NCBI GenBank assembly: GCA_024742875.1 | Contig: JANSXP010000025.1 | Span: forward strand, 22,178-86,177 | Length of the DNA stretch: 64,000 nucleotides | Source: Planctomycetaceae bacterium | GTDB lineage: Bacteria; Planctomycetota; Planctomycetia; Planctomycetales; Planctomycetaceae | Reading direction: 5' to 3' | Shown: positions 9,533-20,032 of the stretch, one piece after another | Position numbering within the stretch: position 1 is the first letter of the stretch | Layout of the letters: each line of letters opens with the position of its first letter | The notes under the pieces: generated by a model | Told to the model about the DNA's origin: nothing | Databases searched by the model: none | What the model saw: only the letters and a program-made list of their open reading frames with translations | Position numbers and translations under genes: made by a program

Positions 9533-10018
9533 CTAGCCTTCCGCCGGCTCAGTTCCCATCTGATTGGCCAGATACAGCTGCAGGCCGACTGATTCGATCA
9601 GGCCCTGTTGAGCCTCCAGCCAGTCAACGCTTTCTTCCGACTCCACAACGATCTTTTCCATGATTTCCTTACTGCCCGCATCACCACACTCGGCCGCCAG
9701 TTTGACGCCTTCGTTGTAGGTTTTGACCGCGTTGACCTCCAGCGTGAGGTCGTTGGCCAGTTGCTCAGGCACATCGCTGCCCACGCGGATGACATCGTAT
9801 CGCGAAATCTCCGGCACACCTTCCAGAAACAGGATGCGGTCGATCAGCAGTTCCGCGTGCTGCATTTCTTCCATGGACTCTGCGTAGTGGTGCGCAGCCA
9901 GTTTATGAAAGCCCCAGTCTTTGCACATTTTCGACTGGATGAAATACTGATTGATGGCCGTCAGTTCGATCGTCAGTCCGGCGTTCAGTGCCTCAATGAC
10001 CTTTTCGTTACCCTTCAT
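9533..10018 (-). CDS. bfr: Bacterioferritin with incomplete ferroxidase centre
   Basis: 161 residues, the usual Bfr length, starting MKGNEKVIEALNAGLTIELTAINQYF. Relative to E. coli numbering, E18, E51, H54 and E94 of the di-iron site and the haem ligand M52 (MEEMQHAE) are present. The fourth-helix segment VVESEESVDWLE aligns so that E127 and H130 both become Ser, with acidic residues at 126 and 128. The family stores iron as a 24-mer cage. This copy may be a haem-bearing subunit with weak ferroxidase activity. The start is the ATG at 10018; longer upstream frames lack family similarity. Confidence 0.88.
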   Translation of the reverse strand: MKGNEKVIEALNAGLTIELTAINQYFIQSKMCKDWGFHKLAAHHYAESMEEMQHAELLIDRILFLEGVPEISRYDVIRVGSDVPEQLANDLTLEVNAVKTYNEGVKLAAECGDAGSKEIMEKIVVESEESVDWLEAQQGLIESVGLQLYLANQMGTEPAEG

Positions 10019-10755
10019 GTCACACCCTTCTCGTTTGTGTGGTTGTCTGTGTTCGCGCTTGTTGAGCGATTCTGTGATGCACTTCATCAGCCATGCATTC
10101 GTTCCTGAATACATGCAATCTGCGGCCCCGCGGCCCCGCGTTCTGTGGCCGATCGATGACCGGACATCTCAGCCAGTCCGACCTCACCGCTGTCGAGCGA
10201 CAGGCTGCAGGACCGCAGCAGATTCTAGGAAAGGTTTCGACCGCGGCAGAACGTCAGACAAAATATTGTGACAACGATTTGCCAATTGATATAGGGTCTC
10301 GCCAGCCGAACCCGCAGCACGATCCCGGCTGAGAACTGGTATCAGGCTGGCGGGGACACCTGGGAGACTCAGGACTCCCAGACCAGCCAGACAGCCTGGC
10401 TCTCGCTGTTTGGAATTGGCCGCTGTGGGGTCGGATCAGCGATTAGTCGACTGTGCTCCATTGCCGGACCGGCGGCTCGTTCAGGATCGTGACTGACCGC
10501 TGAGCCGAACCCCAAACGGCCTTGTAACCTTGACAGGGAGATCAAGGGCAGGGCACCATCGACGTCAGCGGCTGGGTTTGCGCTGCGATCGCCTCGTCGG
10601 CGGTGAGACTTTCTGTCCGTTTCGATTCGGTCTTAGAAGTGGAATCTGAGTTTTCAGAGCCGGGCGAGTGCCACAACACAAACGCGACAACCCGCATTAG
10701 AAAACAGAAAGTCGTCAGCGCCGGCCGCAGCACATCAGGTCTCCCCCGCCAGGCC
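10019..10755. other. Long intergenic region upstream of bfr
   Basis: About 737 bases without a supported gene. It probably carries the bfr promoter at its left end. A nested inverted repeat lies at 10360-10381. Short open frames (for example 10542-10796 on the minus strand) have no recognisable features and overlap the end of the next gene. Confidence 0.5.
10360..10381. repeat. Perfect 7-bp inverted repeat, possibly nested in a longer fold
   Basis: CTGGGAG, an 8-base loop and CTCCCAG. Flanking CTGG/CCAG words and an outer AGGCT...AGCCT pair could extend the fold across 10344-10400. There is no adjacent T-tract, so it is not a standard terminator. It may be a small structured RNA or chance. 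Confidence 0.35.
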
Positions 10756-12414
10756 CTATTTCCCGTCCTCAACGTTGACCAGTTCAACGGCGTCAAACTT
10801 GCCGACGCTCATGTTGGAGCCGCCGAACACCACGAACGAGTGATCGCTGACAGGAATCATGCGATGAAAAAAGCGCGGTGTGAGTCCGGTCTTCACAACC
10901 TGCCATGTGCTGCCGTCGTCACTTAAGCGCTGCAGCACTCCCTGAACAGTCGTGACGTACAGGGCACCTCCTGTGGCAAACGCCGCAGCGCCAAAACCGG
11001 ACATCCCACCGGATGACATACGATCCTGTCCTTCTTTGACGACCTGCAGAGCCGGACCGTCGGTCCATGAGTCCTGTTTCGGATCGTAGACAGACACGGC
11101 CGTCGTGGGTCCCGACTCTTCATCCATGCCTCCCACCACGTAGATCTTTCCAGCGTGAGCGGCCACCGCGATTGCGCGGCGCTGAAAGCCGGGGTCCGCG
11201 ATCGCCTGCCACTGCGGGTTGGCAGCAGACGGATCCAGTTTCCACGCTGTCGTATGCCACTGCGTTTCTTCATCGGGTGCCATTTTCCACCCGCCCACGA
11301 CATAGATCACGCCGTCCAGAACGGCGGCGTCGTGAGAAGAACGCGCCTCCGGCAGATCGGGGATGGTCGTCCAGCCGCTTTGTTCGTCCCAGGCCGCCAC
11401 ACTCGATTGTGAGACCAGTCGATGATCCTCGCCTTCGGCATTCTCGGCCGTGAAGCCGCCAATGCGAAACAGACGATTGCCGCTGGGCACCAGAGCAAGC
11501 CCCTGCAGATGAGGCCCTTCCACACAGGTTGCCCATTTGCCAGTCTTCAGATTCAGCTTTGACAGTTGATTGTTTTGCTCGGCTTTGGAATACGAATGCG
11601 CGCCTCCCATGTGGCCGCCGTACATGTAAACGGCGTCGCCCAGCACGGCGGCGCCAAAACTGGTCACCGGCTCAGGAATGTCATCAAGCCTGGCTGCCGA
11701 ATCGGCTGTCTCGGTGTCGCGGGGAACCTTCAATGCCACAGTCACATAGTGACGCGTTTCGCCATAGGTTCGGCCGTCCAGCTCACCGCCGGCAGACTGA
11801 ACGTGACGAGCGCGAATCGAATACAACCCACCGGATGCGGCGGGAAGTGTGACCATCCCTTTGGCATTGGTCTGGCCTTCAAAATCCAGATTTGGTCCGG
11901 AGGCTTTGACTTGCGCATCCGGGGCAGGCTGCCCCGCGAACAACACTCGAATGCGAACCTTTCCGTTGCGATAAAGCGGCACAAGGTCGAGTGCAGTGTG
12001 CTGTGCTGTCCTGGTTTTCTTCCACGCAGCCGCGGTGACGTCCGGCCCCGCTTTGGCGTAGTACTTCAATCGAAAGACACTGTCAGCGCGGTCCATCACT
12101 CCCAGGTCATGTGTGGCGAGCAGGATCTGTCCCTTGCCGGCAGAGGGCATGGTCAGACTCTCTTTTGACCATGTCAGCTCAACGGGTGTCGCCTGACCGT
12201 CAGATGCAACCGTTTGCACCTGCATGCCCTTCAGACGCGGCAGAAACTCAACGGACTGATCAGCGGCGTCTTCGCCGAAACAGACCATCGTTGGTTCACC
12301 GTCGGCTCCGGGAACGAGCCAGATGAAGTGGGCAAAGACAAAGGAGGGCAAAGTGAGGGCGAACACGAAGGTCGCCAGGACAGCATATTTTCGCATGGGA
12401 ATTTCCAAAATCAT
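10756..12414 (-). CDS. DUF4198 (Co/Ni-uptake-associated) protein fused to Kelch beta-propeller
   Basis: 552 residues, or 546 if it starts at the inner ATG at 12396. A signal peptide (MRKYAVLATFVFALTLPSFVFA) leads into HFIWLVPGADG, which opens DUF4198, a domain seen in periplasmic components associated with cobalt/nickel transport. The domain runs to about residue 230. The rest is a Kelch propeller with repeated GDAVYMYGGHMGG, NRLFRIGGFT, GVIYVVGGWK, GKIYVVGGMD and HSFVVFGGSN blades. The outer ATG shares its A with the upstream stop (TAATG), so coupling to the lipoprotein gene is likely. The metal link is inference from the domain and operators. Confidence 0.75.
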   Translation of the reverse strand: MILEIPMRKYAVLATFVFALTLPSFVFAHFIWLVPGADGEPTMVCFGEDAADQSVEFLPRLKGMQVQTVASDGQATPVELTWSKESLTMPSAGKGQILLATHDLGVMDRADSVFRLKYYAKAGPDVTAAAWKKTRTAQHTALDLVPLYRNGKVRIRVLFAGQPAPDAQVKASGPNLDFEGQTNAKGMVTLPAASGGLYSIRARHVQSAGGELDGRTYGETRHYVTVALKVPRDTETADSAARLDDIPEPVTSFGAAVLGDAVYMYGGHMGGAHSYSKAEQNNQLSKLNLKTGKWATCVEGPHLQGLALVPSGNRLFRIGGFTAENAEGEDHRLVSQSSVAAWDEQSGWTTIPDLPEARSSHDAAVLDGVIYVVGGWKMAPDEETQWHTTAWKLDPSAANPQWQAIADPGFQRRAIAVAAHAGKIYVVGGMDEESGPTTAVSVYDPKQDSWTDGPALQVVKEGQDRMSSGGMSGFGAAAFATGGALYVTTVQGVLQRLSDDGSTWQVVKTGLTPRFFHRMIPVSDHSFVVFGGSNMSVGKFDAVELVNVEDGK

Positions 12415-12863
12415 TATGGGTGACTGACCAGATCGAAATTGACGGGGACAATGCCGCCATCTTCTGACACAGTTGCTGTCAATGTGGACTGCACATTGTA
12501 CGCGGCGGGGATGGTGATACGAGAGTAGTCCAGGCGGGAAGGATGCTCAGCCCGCCGAGCTTCAAAATCCTCCAGTTCCATGGCCACGGCATGGATCTCA
12601 ACGCGAACCTCTCCTTCGAGAGGACCGCTGTCTTCATCAAAAGTAAACACACCGTCCACGATGTCGGCGGCCGCTTTGACCTGACCATGGCCCTGATCAG
12701 AAATCATGACGATTCGCCCCTGTTTCAGAGGTTCTCCGTCGAGCGTGACCAGGCCCAGTCCTCCAACGCGATGGCCCCGGGACTCTTCGGGGTTCGAGCT
12801 GCAGCCGACAACAAAAACCGTGAACAAGATGGCGCACGCGGCGCCGCGAGCAGACATTTTCAC
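12414..12863 (-). CDS. Small lipoprotein, carboxypeptidase-regulatory-like
   Basis: 149 residues. The N-terminus ends in a lipobox (FVVGCSS), so lipid attachment at the Cys is predicted. The body has the planctomycete lipoprotein pattern GLVTLDGEPLKQGRIVMISDQG, followed by an Ig-like strand pattern ending in PAAYNVQSTLTATVSEDGG. It sits between the DUF1559 gene and the DUF4198/Kelch gene, all on one strand. Function is unknown; these small lipoproteins commonly accompany DUF1559 genes in planctomycetes. Confidence 0.78.
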   Translation of the reverse strand: MKMSARGAACAILFTVFVVGCSSNPEESRGHRVGGLGLVTLDGEPLKQGRIVMISDQGHGQVKAAADIVDGVFTFDEDSGPLEGEVRVEIHAVAMELEDFEARRAEHPSRLDYSRITIPAAYNVQSTLTATVSEDGGIVPVNFDLVSHP

Positions 12864-12987
12864 AGCTCACCTTTCTGCAGAACAGAAGGGAACAGTCACC
12901 CCATCAGATCACTGGGCCCGGAATGGTGCCCCTTGCGGAGGCGATATGATCACAGCGACGTGCTCCCACGAAAAACACTCGGGACGT

Positions 12988-13857
<870 letters not shown>

Positions 13858-14279
13858 GGCCAGCCTTTCCTAAGCCAAAGGACAATCAAACGAGAAGTCA
13901 GATCGTTTCCTGAGCGTGGCTGGCTACGCGGTGGACTAAGCGGTTGCGCGGTTGCTGGCTGCGTCGTCGGAGACACGATTGGCTGAGCCAAACAAGAGTT
14001 GAGACTCAGTCGCAACAAAATCTATCAGCCGCGATTCGGAATGCAAGGGGCTGACTTTGCGAATCTCACGATTTGCATCAGAGCGTGCTGCTGCCACATC
14101 GCAAACCGCTCGGGCACAGGACGTTAGGCCAACGTAGTTCTCGTGCAGACCGGGGAGAATTGCGTGAAGGTGCAGCAGGGCGATTTGCCTCTGCTGCAAA
14201 GCAAACGATGGGACAGACGCGAATTCCGTCGGGCAACCAGGTACGATACCCAGCCAGCAGGCACAGGGAGGTCCAGGTA
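13858..14279. other. Divergent intergenic region
   Basis: About 422 bases between the divergent DUF1559 operon and the AddA-like gene. It contains the third candidate operator (14000-14014). The helicase frame extends upstream to 14073 without family similarity, so I leave that stretch non-coding. Confidence 0.5.
14000..14014. promoter_or_regulatory. Candidate Fur-type operator 3 (degenerate)
   Basis: TGAGACTCAGTCGCA matches the operators at 7634 and 8875 at 13 of 15 positions or close to it. It lies upstream of the minus-strand DUF1559-lipoprotein-DUF4198 operon. Confidence 0.45.
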
Positions 14280-17200
14280 ATGTACGAATTGATCCGAGCG
14301 TCCGCCGGCAGCGGCAAAACATTCCAGCTGTCGGGGCATTTTTTGCGGCAGCTGTTCGAAGGCTGGGCGCCCGAGACCATTCTGGCGACCACCTTTACCC
14401 GCAAAGCGGCCGGTGAAATTCTGGGCCGTGTGCTGCAGCGGCTGGCGCTGGCCGCCCACGATGCCGCCGAATGCGAGCGTCTGGCCGGCTTTCTGAAGCC
14501 GGCCGTTGTCACACAGGAGCGGGCCAGCGAACTGCTGGCCGAAACAACGGCCCAGCTGCACCGCATGCGCGTATGCACGCTGGACAGTTTCTTTCAGCAA
14601 CTGGCACGCAGCCTGACACTCGAACTGGGGCTGCCACCGGGCTGGAGCATCATTGACGAACACGTGCAGCGCAAGCTCCGACAGCAGGCAATCGATGCCG
14701 TGCTCGCTCAGCAGATGCCCAAAGATGCCCAGCGGCTGATGCAGATGCTGGCCAAAGGCCGCAGCAAACGCAGCGTGCGGGACTTAATTGATGACACCGT
14801 CCACCAGTTTCACGATCTGTACCTGCTGACGGACGAAGAGGCGTGGCTGAAGATTCCACGCCCCGCGCGTCTGACACGTAAAGAGATTGACGCCGCGATC
14901 CGGGAAATCAGCGCCACGACTCCGTACGACGACAAACGCATCGTCAAAGCCGTCCGGGAGGACGTGGAACGCGCGCGGGCCGGCCTGTGGGACAAGTTCA
15001 TCTCCGGGGGGCTGGCCAAAAAAGTGTTCGCCGGCGAGCACACCTATTACAAAAAACCGATTCCCGGTGATCTGGTTGCCGCGTACGAACAACTGCTGGT
15101 GCACGCCAAAGCGGAACTGCTGACCATCGTTGCGCAGCAAACCAAAGCCACCTACGATTTGATCGACCGCTTTGATCGGGAATACAGCCGACTGCGGGCT
15201 GAGCACGGCTGGATGGGCTTTAACGACGTGACTCGTCGACTGGCGCATGCCGAAGGCGTGGCCGACGGACGACAGATCAGCTTTCGCCTCGACAGCTCTC
15301 TGCGTCACCTGCTGCTGGACGAGTTTCAGGATACCTCGCCCGATCAGTGGCAGATTCTCCGCCGCCTGGCGCTGAGCATTGCCGCCAACCCGGAAGGCAC
15401 CAGCTTCTTCTGTGTGGGAGATCCGAAGCAGGCGATCTACGGCTGGCGTGGAGGTGTGGCAGAGATTCTGGACGCCGTAGAAGACACGATGCCGGAGATT
15501 GCCGCCCGATCACTGGATCAGAGTCGTCGCTCGTCTCAGCCCGTGATTGAAACGGTCAACCGCGTGTTCACGCACATCAACGAACACGACAACCTCCGTG
15601 ATTATGGCCCGGCGTGTCACAGCTGGCAGCAGGAGTTTCCGCAGCATTCCACGGTCCACAGCGACATGCCCGGCTATGCGGAGTTTCGCACGTCGCCTCA
15701 CTTCGAGGGCGAGCGCGCAGAAGACCGCCGCGTCCCCTATTTCCGCTGGGTGGCCGAACAGATCCGTGACATGCACCAGCGAACGCCAGGGGCGGAAATC
15801 GGTGTGCTGACGCGGAAGAACCACACCGTCGCCCGCCTCGTGCACGAGCTGCGTATCCTCGGCGTGCCGGCCAGTGAGGAAGGGGGAACGGCGCCTGTGG
15901 ACAGTCCGGCCGTTCTGGCCCTGATGTCTCTGCTGCATCTGGCCAGTCATCCTGGCTGTGAAGTCTCTCGATTCCATGTGGCCAGTTCTCCGTTTGGTGA
16001 TGTCGTGGGATTGACGTCCTGGAGCAACAGCGGACAGGCCATGCAGGTAGCGCACGAGCTGCGACAGCGGCTCGTGGACGACGGCTACGGCCGCACACTG
16101 CAGTGGCTGGCTGCCGGCGTAGCTGCGTTCTGCAGCCAGCGAGATACGCTTCGACTGCAGCAGATCGTGGCGGAAGGCTGGCAATATGACAAAGCCCCGT
16201 CACTGAACCCGGCCGAATTTGTGCAGCTGCTGGAGAACAGTCGATTGAATCGCGCGGAATCCGCTCCAGTTCGCGTGATGACCGTCCATCAGTCCAAAGG
16301 CCTGGAATTTGACATCGTCATTTTGCCGGAACTGGACGCCCCCCTGTTTCGAGCGCCCAGTGCGGCTGCCGGAACACCATCGCCTGGAGAATCCCCCGAT
16401 ACTGTCTGCGTGTGGCGAAACCGAGCCATTCGTTCGCTGCTGCCGCAGCCGCTGCAGGCTGCTTTTGAACAAACAGTGGCACGCGACGTTTCCGAGGCCC
16501 TGTGTCTGTTGTATGTGGCACTCACGCGAGCGGCGCACGCCCTGCATATGTGGACACCGCCCATCAGCTCACGCAGCACGCCCGCCTCGTTTGCCGGTGT
16601 TCTGCTGGCCTCACTTCCTGACGAGAAGACAGCGCCCGCGAACAAGCTCCTGTTTCAAACGGGCGATCCAAACTGGCACGACGCGGTGCCCCGCACGCAG
16701 TCCGGGACGCCGCAAACCATTGCGGCGCCAATGCCCCCGCAGGTGCGGCTGCCTGTGATGCCCGAACGCCGTCGCGGCCTGCGACGTGAAGCCCCCTCCC
16801 GTCACGAATCCACCCGACTGGATCTGCCGTTTCACGAGTTGATCCCTGGGCGCTCAGCTGAGCCTGTGACCGGCATCAGCCCTCGACTGCGGGGCACGGT
16901 AATCCATGCATGGTTTGAGCTGATCGACTGGCTGGAGCCGGGCTGGCAGTGCGATTCGGAACGGTGTCGGGCGGCTGTTGACGAACTACTGCTTCCCGAG
17001 GCCGAGCGGCACACTCTGCAGCAGGAATTTGAGGGGATGCTGTCGCGACCCAATACCCGCCGTTCCCTGTCTGAAGCGGATGTGATGTCGCTGCCCGAAT
17101 TTCAGCCATACAGTGCCGACCTGCTCAATGAAGCGGCCCATCTGGAAGTGCACCAGGAGCGGCCCTTCGTCCTCAAACGCGACGGCGCGATTGTCGTGGG

Positions 17201-17471
17201 CACCATTGACCGACTGGTGCTGCTGGTCCGCAACGGCACTCCGGTGGCCGCTGATGTGCTCGATTTTAAAACCGACCGGTTCCACGGCGATCGCTCTGAG
17301 TGGATTGCCGAGAAGGTCGATCATTACGGCAGTCAGCTGGACGAGTACCGCAGCGCCGTCAAATCCTGCTTTGGCATTCCGGCGGGCAGTATTTCCACGC
17401 GGCTGCTGCTGCTGGAAGCCGACGTGGTCGTCAGCTCTCAACGAACAACCGCATCCCGCCTGGCCAGCTGA
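14280..17471 (+). CDS. AddA/RecB-type UvrD-like helicase-nuclease
   Basis: 1063 residues. Superfamily 1A motifs: Walker A ASAGSGKT (residues 7-14), motif Ia TTFTRKAAGEI, motif II LLLDEFQDTSPDQW (~345), motif III VGDPKQAIYGWRGG (~380), motif V VMTVHQSKGLEFDIVILPEL (~665) and motif VI LLYVALTRAAHALHMW. The C-terminus has a PD-(D/E)XK nuclease pattern: GTVIHAWFE (~873), GTIDRLV, DVLDFKTD (~993) and a QLDEYRSAV helix. This is the layout of AddA, the DNA-end resection subunit acting with AddB in recombination repair. No AddB-like gene is adjacent. The start was chosen so Walker A lies at the N-terminus. Confidence 0.88.
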   Translation: MYELIRASAGSGKTFQLSGHFLRQLFEGWAPETILATTFTRKAAGEILGRVLQRLALAAHDAAECERLAGFLKPAVVTQERASELLAETTAQLHRMRVCTLDSFFQQLARSLTLELGLPPGWSIIDEHVQRKLRQQAIDAVLAQQMPKDAQRLMQMLAKGRSKRSVRDLIDDTVHQFHDLYLLTDEEAWLKIPRPARLTRKEIDAAIREISATTPYDDKRIVKAVREDVERARAGLWDKFISGGLAKKVFAGEHTYYKKPIPGDLVAAYEQLLVHAKAELLTIVAQQTKATYDLIDRFDREYSRLRAEHGWMGFNDVTRRLAHAEGVADGRQISFRLDSSLRHLLLDEFQDTSPDQWQILRRLALSIAANPEGTSFFCVGDPKQAIYGWRGGVAEILDAVEDTMPEIAARSLDQSRRSSQPVIETVNRVFTHINEHDNLRDYGPACHSWQQEFPQHSTVHSDMPGYAEFRTSPHFEGERAEDRRVPYFRWVAEQIRDMHQRTPGAEIGVLTRKNHTVARLVHELRILGVPASEEGGTAPVDSPAVLALMSLLHLASHPGCEVSRFHVASSPFGDVVGLTSWSNSGQAMQVAHELRQRLVDDGYGRTLQWLAAGVAAFCSQRDTLRLQQIVAEGWQYDKAPSLNPAEFVQLLENSRLNRAESAPVRVMTVHQSKGLEFDIVILPELDAPLFRAPSAAAGTPSPGESPDTVCVWRNRAIRSLLPQPLQAAFEQTVARDVSEALCLLYVALTRAAHALHMWTPPISSRSTPASFAGVLLASLPDEKTAPANKLLFQTGDPNWHDAVPRTQSGTPQTIAAPMPPQVRLPVMPERRRGLRREAPSRHESTRLDLPFHELIPGRSAEPVTGISPRLRGTVIHAWFELIDWLEPGWQCDSERCRAAVDELLLPEAERHTLQQEFEGMLSRPNTRRSLSEADVMSLPEFQPYSADLLNEAAHLEVHQERPFVLKRDGAIVVGTIDRLVLLVRNGTPVAADVLDFKTDRFHGDRSEWIAEKVDHYGSQLDEYRSAVKSCFGIPAGSISTRLLLLEADVVVSSQRTTASRLAS

Positions 17472-17621
17472 TCCGGGCCCATCTGGCGGCGATCGCAGGC
17501 TCAATTGCTCAAAACTCAGGCATTGTCGTCACTGCAGACACAATTTCAGAAGTTCTGAAGAATGTGTGTAAGTTGTGAGTGGCTGCGGTTTCTCATTCTG
17601 CAGCCAGATCCCACACGCTGG

Positions 17622-18191
17622 ATGGACATGTCGCAAGAGGCAGACAATCACGAAATCAGCCAACTGCTGCAGGCGGTGAGCGAGGGCGACCGCAAGGCCG
17701 CCGATGAGCTCGTACAACGCCTGACACCGCTGATTTCACGACTCGTTTTTCGCCTGACCGGCTGGCATCCGGACACGCAGGATCTGGTGCAGGACGTTTT
17801 TTTGAATCTGCAGCGATCCTGGCACACCTGGGCCGGGCGATCGCAGCTGAAAACATGGGTCACGTCCATCGTGATCAACCGCTGCCGCAACTGGCATCGC
17901 AGCCGAAGCAGGACCCCGAACGAGGCGGGCATTGTTGTTGAGGAACTGATCGACGATGCCCGCCCGGGGATCTCGCTGGAAGATCAGGAAAGCCTGAGGG
18001 AGGCCCTGCGACGTCTCAATGAGAATGATCGGGAGTTGATCGTGCTGCGATATCTGGAAGAAATGGATTTGGAAGAAATCAGCCGACTCACTCAGCTTCG
18101 CAGAAACACGATTGAAGTTCGCTTACATCGCGCTCGCAAAAAGATGCTGCAGATCATGAGCCCCGTCACTCAGGAGAATGCCCGTGGATGA
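17622..18191 (+). CDS. ECF-type RNA polymerase sigma factor
   Basis: 189 residues. Region 2 is seen in DTQDLVQDVFLNLQRSWHTWAGRSQLKTWVTSIVINRCRNWHR, and region 4 in LRRLNENDRELIVLRYLEEMDLEEISRLTQLRRNTIEVRLHRARKKML, a helix-turn-helix that reads the -35 element. It overlaps the next gene by 14 bases, which is typical of sigma/anti-sigma pairs. The ATG at 17622 was preferred over the upstream one at 17562. Confidence 0.87.
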   Translation: MDMSQEADNHEISQLLQAVSEGDRKAADELVQRLTPLISRLVFRLTGWHPDTQDLVQDVFLNLQRSWHTWAGRSQLKTWVTSIVINRCRNWHRSRSRTPNEAGIVVEELIDDARPGISLEDQESLREALRRLNENDRELIVLRYLEEMDLEEISRLTQLRRNTIEVRLHRARKKMLQIMSPVTQENARG

Positions 18192-18714
18192 AACAGAATT
18201 TCAGTCACTGCTGCAGCGGGCAGAACCAGTGAAACCGGCAGTGGACCGCTCTGCCATTGTGGACGCTCTCACGACCGCACCGCACGGACACCGACCACGG
18301 CTGAATATCGAACGGCAGTCCGCTTATCGCCCGCTGCCACGGCTGTCGGGTCGCCGCAAGACGCTGGCCGTGTGCACCATGAGTCTGGCCATCGCAGCCG
18401 TGATGCTGGCCACCATCTGGCAACAGGCGCCCATCAGTCGGACGTCAGCCGAACAAATGCTGGCCGAGTACCGTCAGACACAGGCGGAGTCCGAAGCGCT
18501 GAAAGCGACTTTGCAGCAGTTGATCGCCACCTCGGAGCCGATCCTGCCTGCCAGCGCAACTGCGGAGATTCGAGCTTCAGAAAGTTTGTGGCTGCTGCTG
18601 CAGGCCGATACGTCGGATCAGCGTACACAGGCGCAAACGATTGTCACACTTTATGCCAACACGCCGGCAGCGTCCCGCTGTCGGCAGATGTTCCCGGACA
18701 TCGTCGTCCAGTAA
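18178..18714 (+). CDS. Single-pass membrane protein, candidate anti-sigma factor
   Basis: 178 residues. A basic N-terminal half of about 60 residues precedes one hydrophobic helix (TLAVCTMSLAIAAVMLATIW, ~62-81), and the remaining ~95 residues are presumably periplasmic and helical. The gene overlaps the ECF sigma gene, and its start has a CAGGAGA ribosome site. Position and topology fit an anti-sigma factor, but there is no recognisable zinc-binding (ZAS) motif. Role is inference. Confidence 0.65.
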   Translation: MPVDETEFQSLLQRAEPVKPAVDRSAIVDALTTAPHGHRPRLNIERQSAYRPLPRLSGRRKTLAVCTMSLAIAAVMLATIWQQAPISRTSAEQMLAEYRQTQAESEALKATLQQLIATSEPILPASATAEIRASESLWLLLQADTSDQRTQAQTIVTLYANTPAASRCRQMFPDIVVQ

Positions 18715-18789
18715 GCAGGATCTTTCGCCTGCAGCCCCCCAACTTCAATCCTCAAAGCGGTCGGTTCCGTCTGACCCAGGGAGAGTTTC

Positions 18790-19809
18790 ATGACCAGAAA
18801 CCCGTTCACCCCCATCGCACTGCTGCTGGCAGTCATCGTCGGCAGTCTGCCTGCGAACGCCCAAAGCAAAAATGATCAGAACCAGCTGGAGTTGATTAAC
18901 AGGGCGCTGGCCGGCGGCGAGAGAGCAGACCAGCTGGCCATGCAGCTGGCCGTACAGCTGGCGGCGGCCAAACAGAGCCTCGGCCCCGACCATCCCAAAG
19001 TGCGGGCTCTGGAAGCGGAGTTGAAGACTCGTCGCGATACGGAAAAACAGGTTCATGAAACTCACATCCGTCTGCTGGAAGAGCAGTTGCACATGCAGAT
19101 TGCCGAGCTGGACGCCCGCCGTCGTGAGCTCGACGCCGTCTCGCGAGACATTAAGGAGACGGAAACGCATATCGTCATGTCTCCTGAAGCCCTCAAGCTG
19201 ATGGCACAGCGAATCGGCGAGGCCCAGATTGAAAGTCGTCTGCGGGAACTGGAATCCAAAGCCATCATTGAGGCACTGACAGCCTCACTGAAAGACGTAA
19301 AGCGATCCGCAAAAGAGCAGATGGAGATCGACCTCGCCGAACAACTGCTGCAGACTCAGCGAGCTCAGCTGGAACGTGTGTCAGCACTGGCCGAACGACA
19401 GATGGTGTCAGCGGCGGAAGTGGCGGAAGCAAAACTGAATGTGCAGATGGCGGAATCCCGTCTGAGAGCGGGAATCGCTGAGCCCGACGGGCGCACAAAG
19501 CTGAATGCGAAGATCTCCGAGGCCGCCACTCAGCGGGCCGTGAGCATTGCGATGCAGAAGCTGCTGATCGCCGAAGCGCAGAAGATCAATGAACTGCTGA
19601 AAAAGTCAGCCGCCAGTGAAGAAGTTCGGACCGAATCCGCGCTGGTCCGGGATCAAATGAATCGCCTGAAGCAGCAGTTGATGGAAGTGGAAATTCAGGC
19701 CGCATTGCAGTCGAAGGAACTGACGCGGATGAATCTGCTGCTGCGTGAAGTTGATAAAGCGGAAGCTGAGAAGACCAGGCAGGAGGCGGAATCCTCAAAA
19801 CGTCGCTAA
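18790..19809 (+). CDS. Exported coiled-coil protein of unknown function
   Basis: 339 residues with a signal peptide (TPIALLLAVIVGSLPANA, cleavage before QSKND). The mature protein is almost wholly charged, Ala/Leu-rich helix with heptad-like spacing, for example LEAELKTRRDTEKQVHETHIRLLEEQLHMQIAELDARRRELDAV, so a long periplasmic coiled coil is predicted. It is the third gene of the sigma/membrane-protein operon and is followed by a terminator. No enzymatic motif is seen. Confidence 0.75.
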   Translation: MTRNPFTPIALLLAVIVGSLPANAQSKNDQNQLELINRALAGGERADQLAMQLAVQLAAAKQSLGPDHPKVRALEAELKTRRDTEKQVHETHIRLLEEQLHMQIAELDARRRELDAVSRDIKETETHIVMSPEALKLMAQRIGEAQIESRLRELESKAIIEALTASLKDVKRSAKEQMEIDLAEQLLQTQRAQLERVSALAERQMVSAAEVAEAKLNVQMAESRLRAGIAEPDGRTKLNAKISEAATQRAVSIAMQKLLIAEAQKINELLKKSAASEEVRTESALVRDQMNRLKQQLMEVEIQAALQSKELTRMNLLLREVDKAEAEKTRQEAESSKRR

Positions 19810-19833
19810 GGGTATTCGGCAGGCAACAAACTG

Positions 19834-19871
19834 ACACGCGGGTCTGGGTTTTTCCCCGGCCCGCGTGTTTT
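19834..19871 (+). terminator. Rho-independent terminator
   Basis: ACACGCGGG and CCCGCGTGT form a 9-bp stem with a 17-base loop, followed by a short T-run. It ends the ECF/coiled-coil operon. Confidence 0.65.
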
Positions 19872-20032
19872 CCTGCGCAGTTCGCACTCTGAAACAGCAG
19901 TCGGCACAGCAATCGACTTAAGATACGCCCCGGCTGCTCCGACCGCATGACGAAGTCGCGTTGAGATTGTTTCGACCGCATTTTCCGATAAGATGCGCGG
20001 CTGGCGATGGTTTTTATCGAGACGGATCTTTC

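Noticed and set aside
10542..10796. Short open frames in the gap before the DUF4198/Kelch gene
   Set aside because: No ribosome site, no recognisable product, and overlap with a supported gene.
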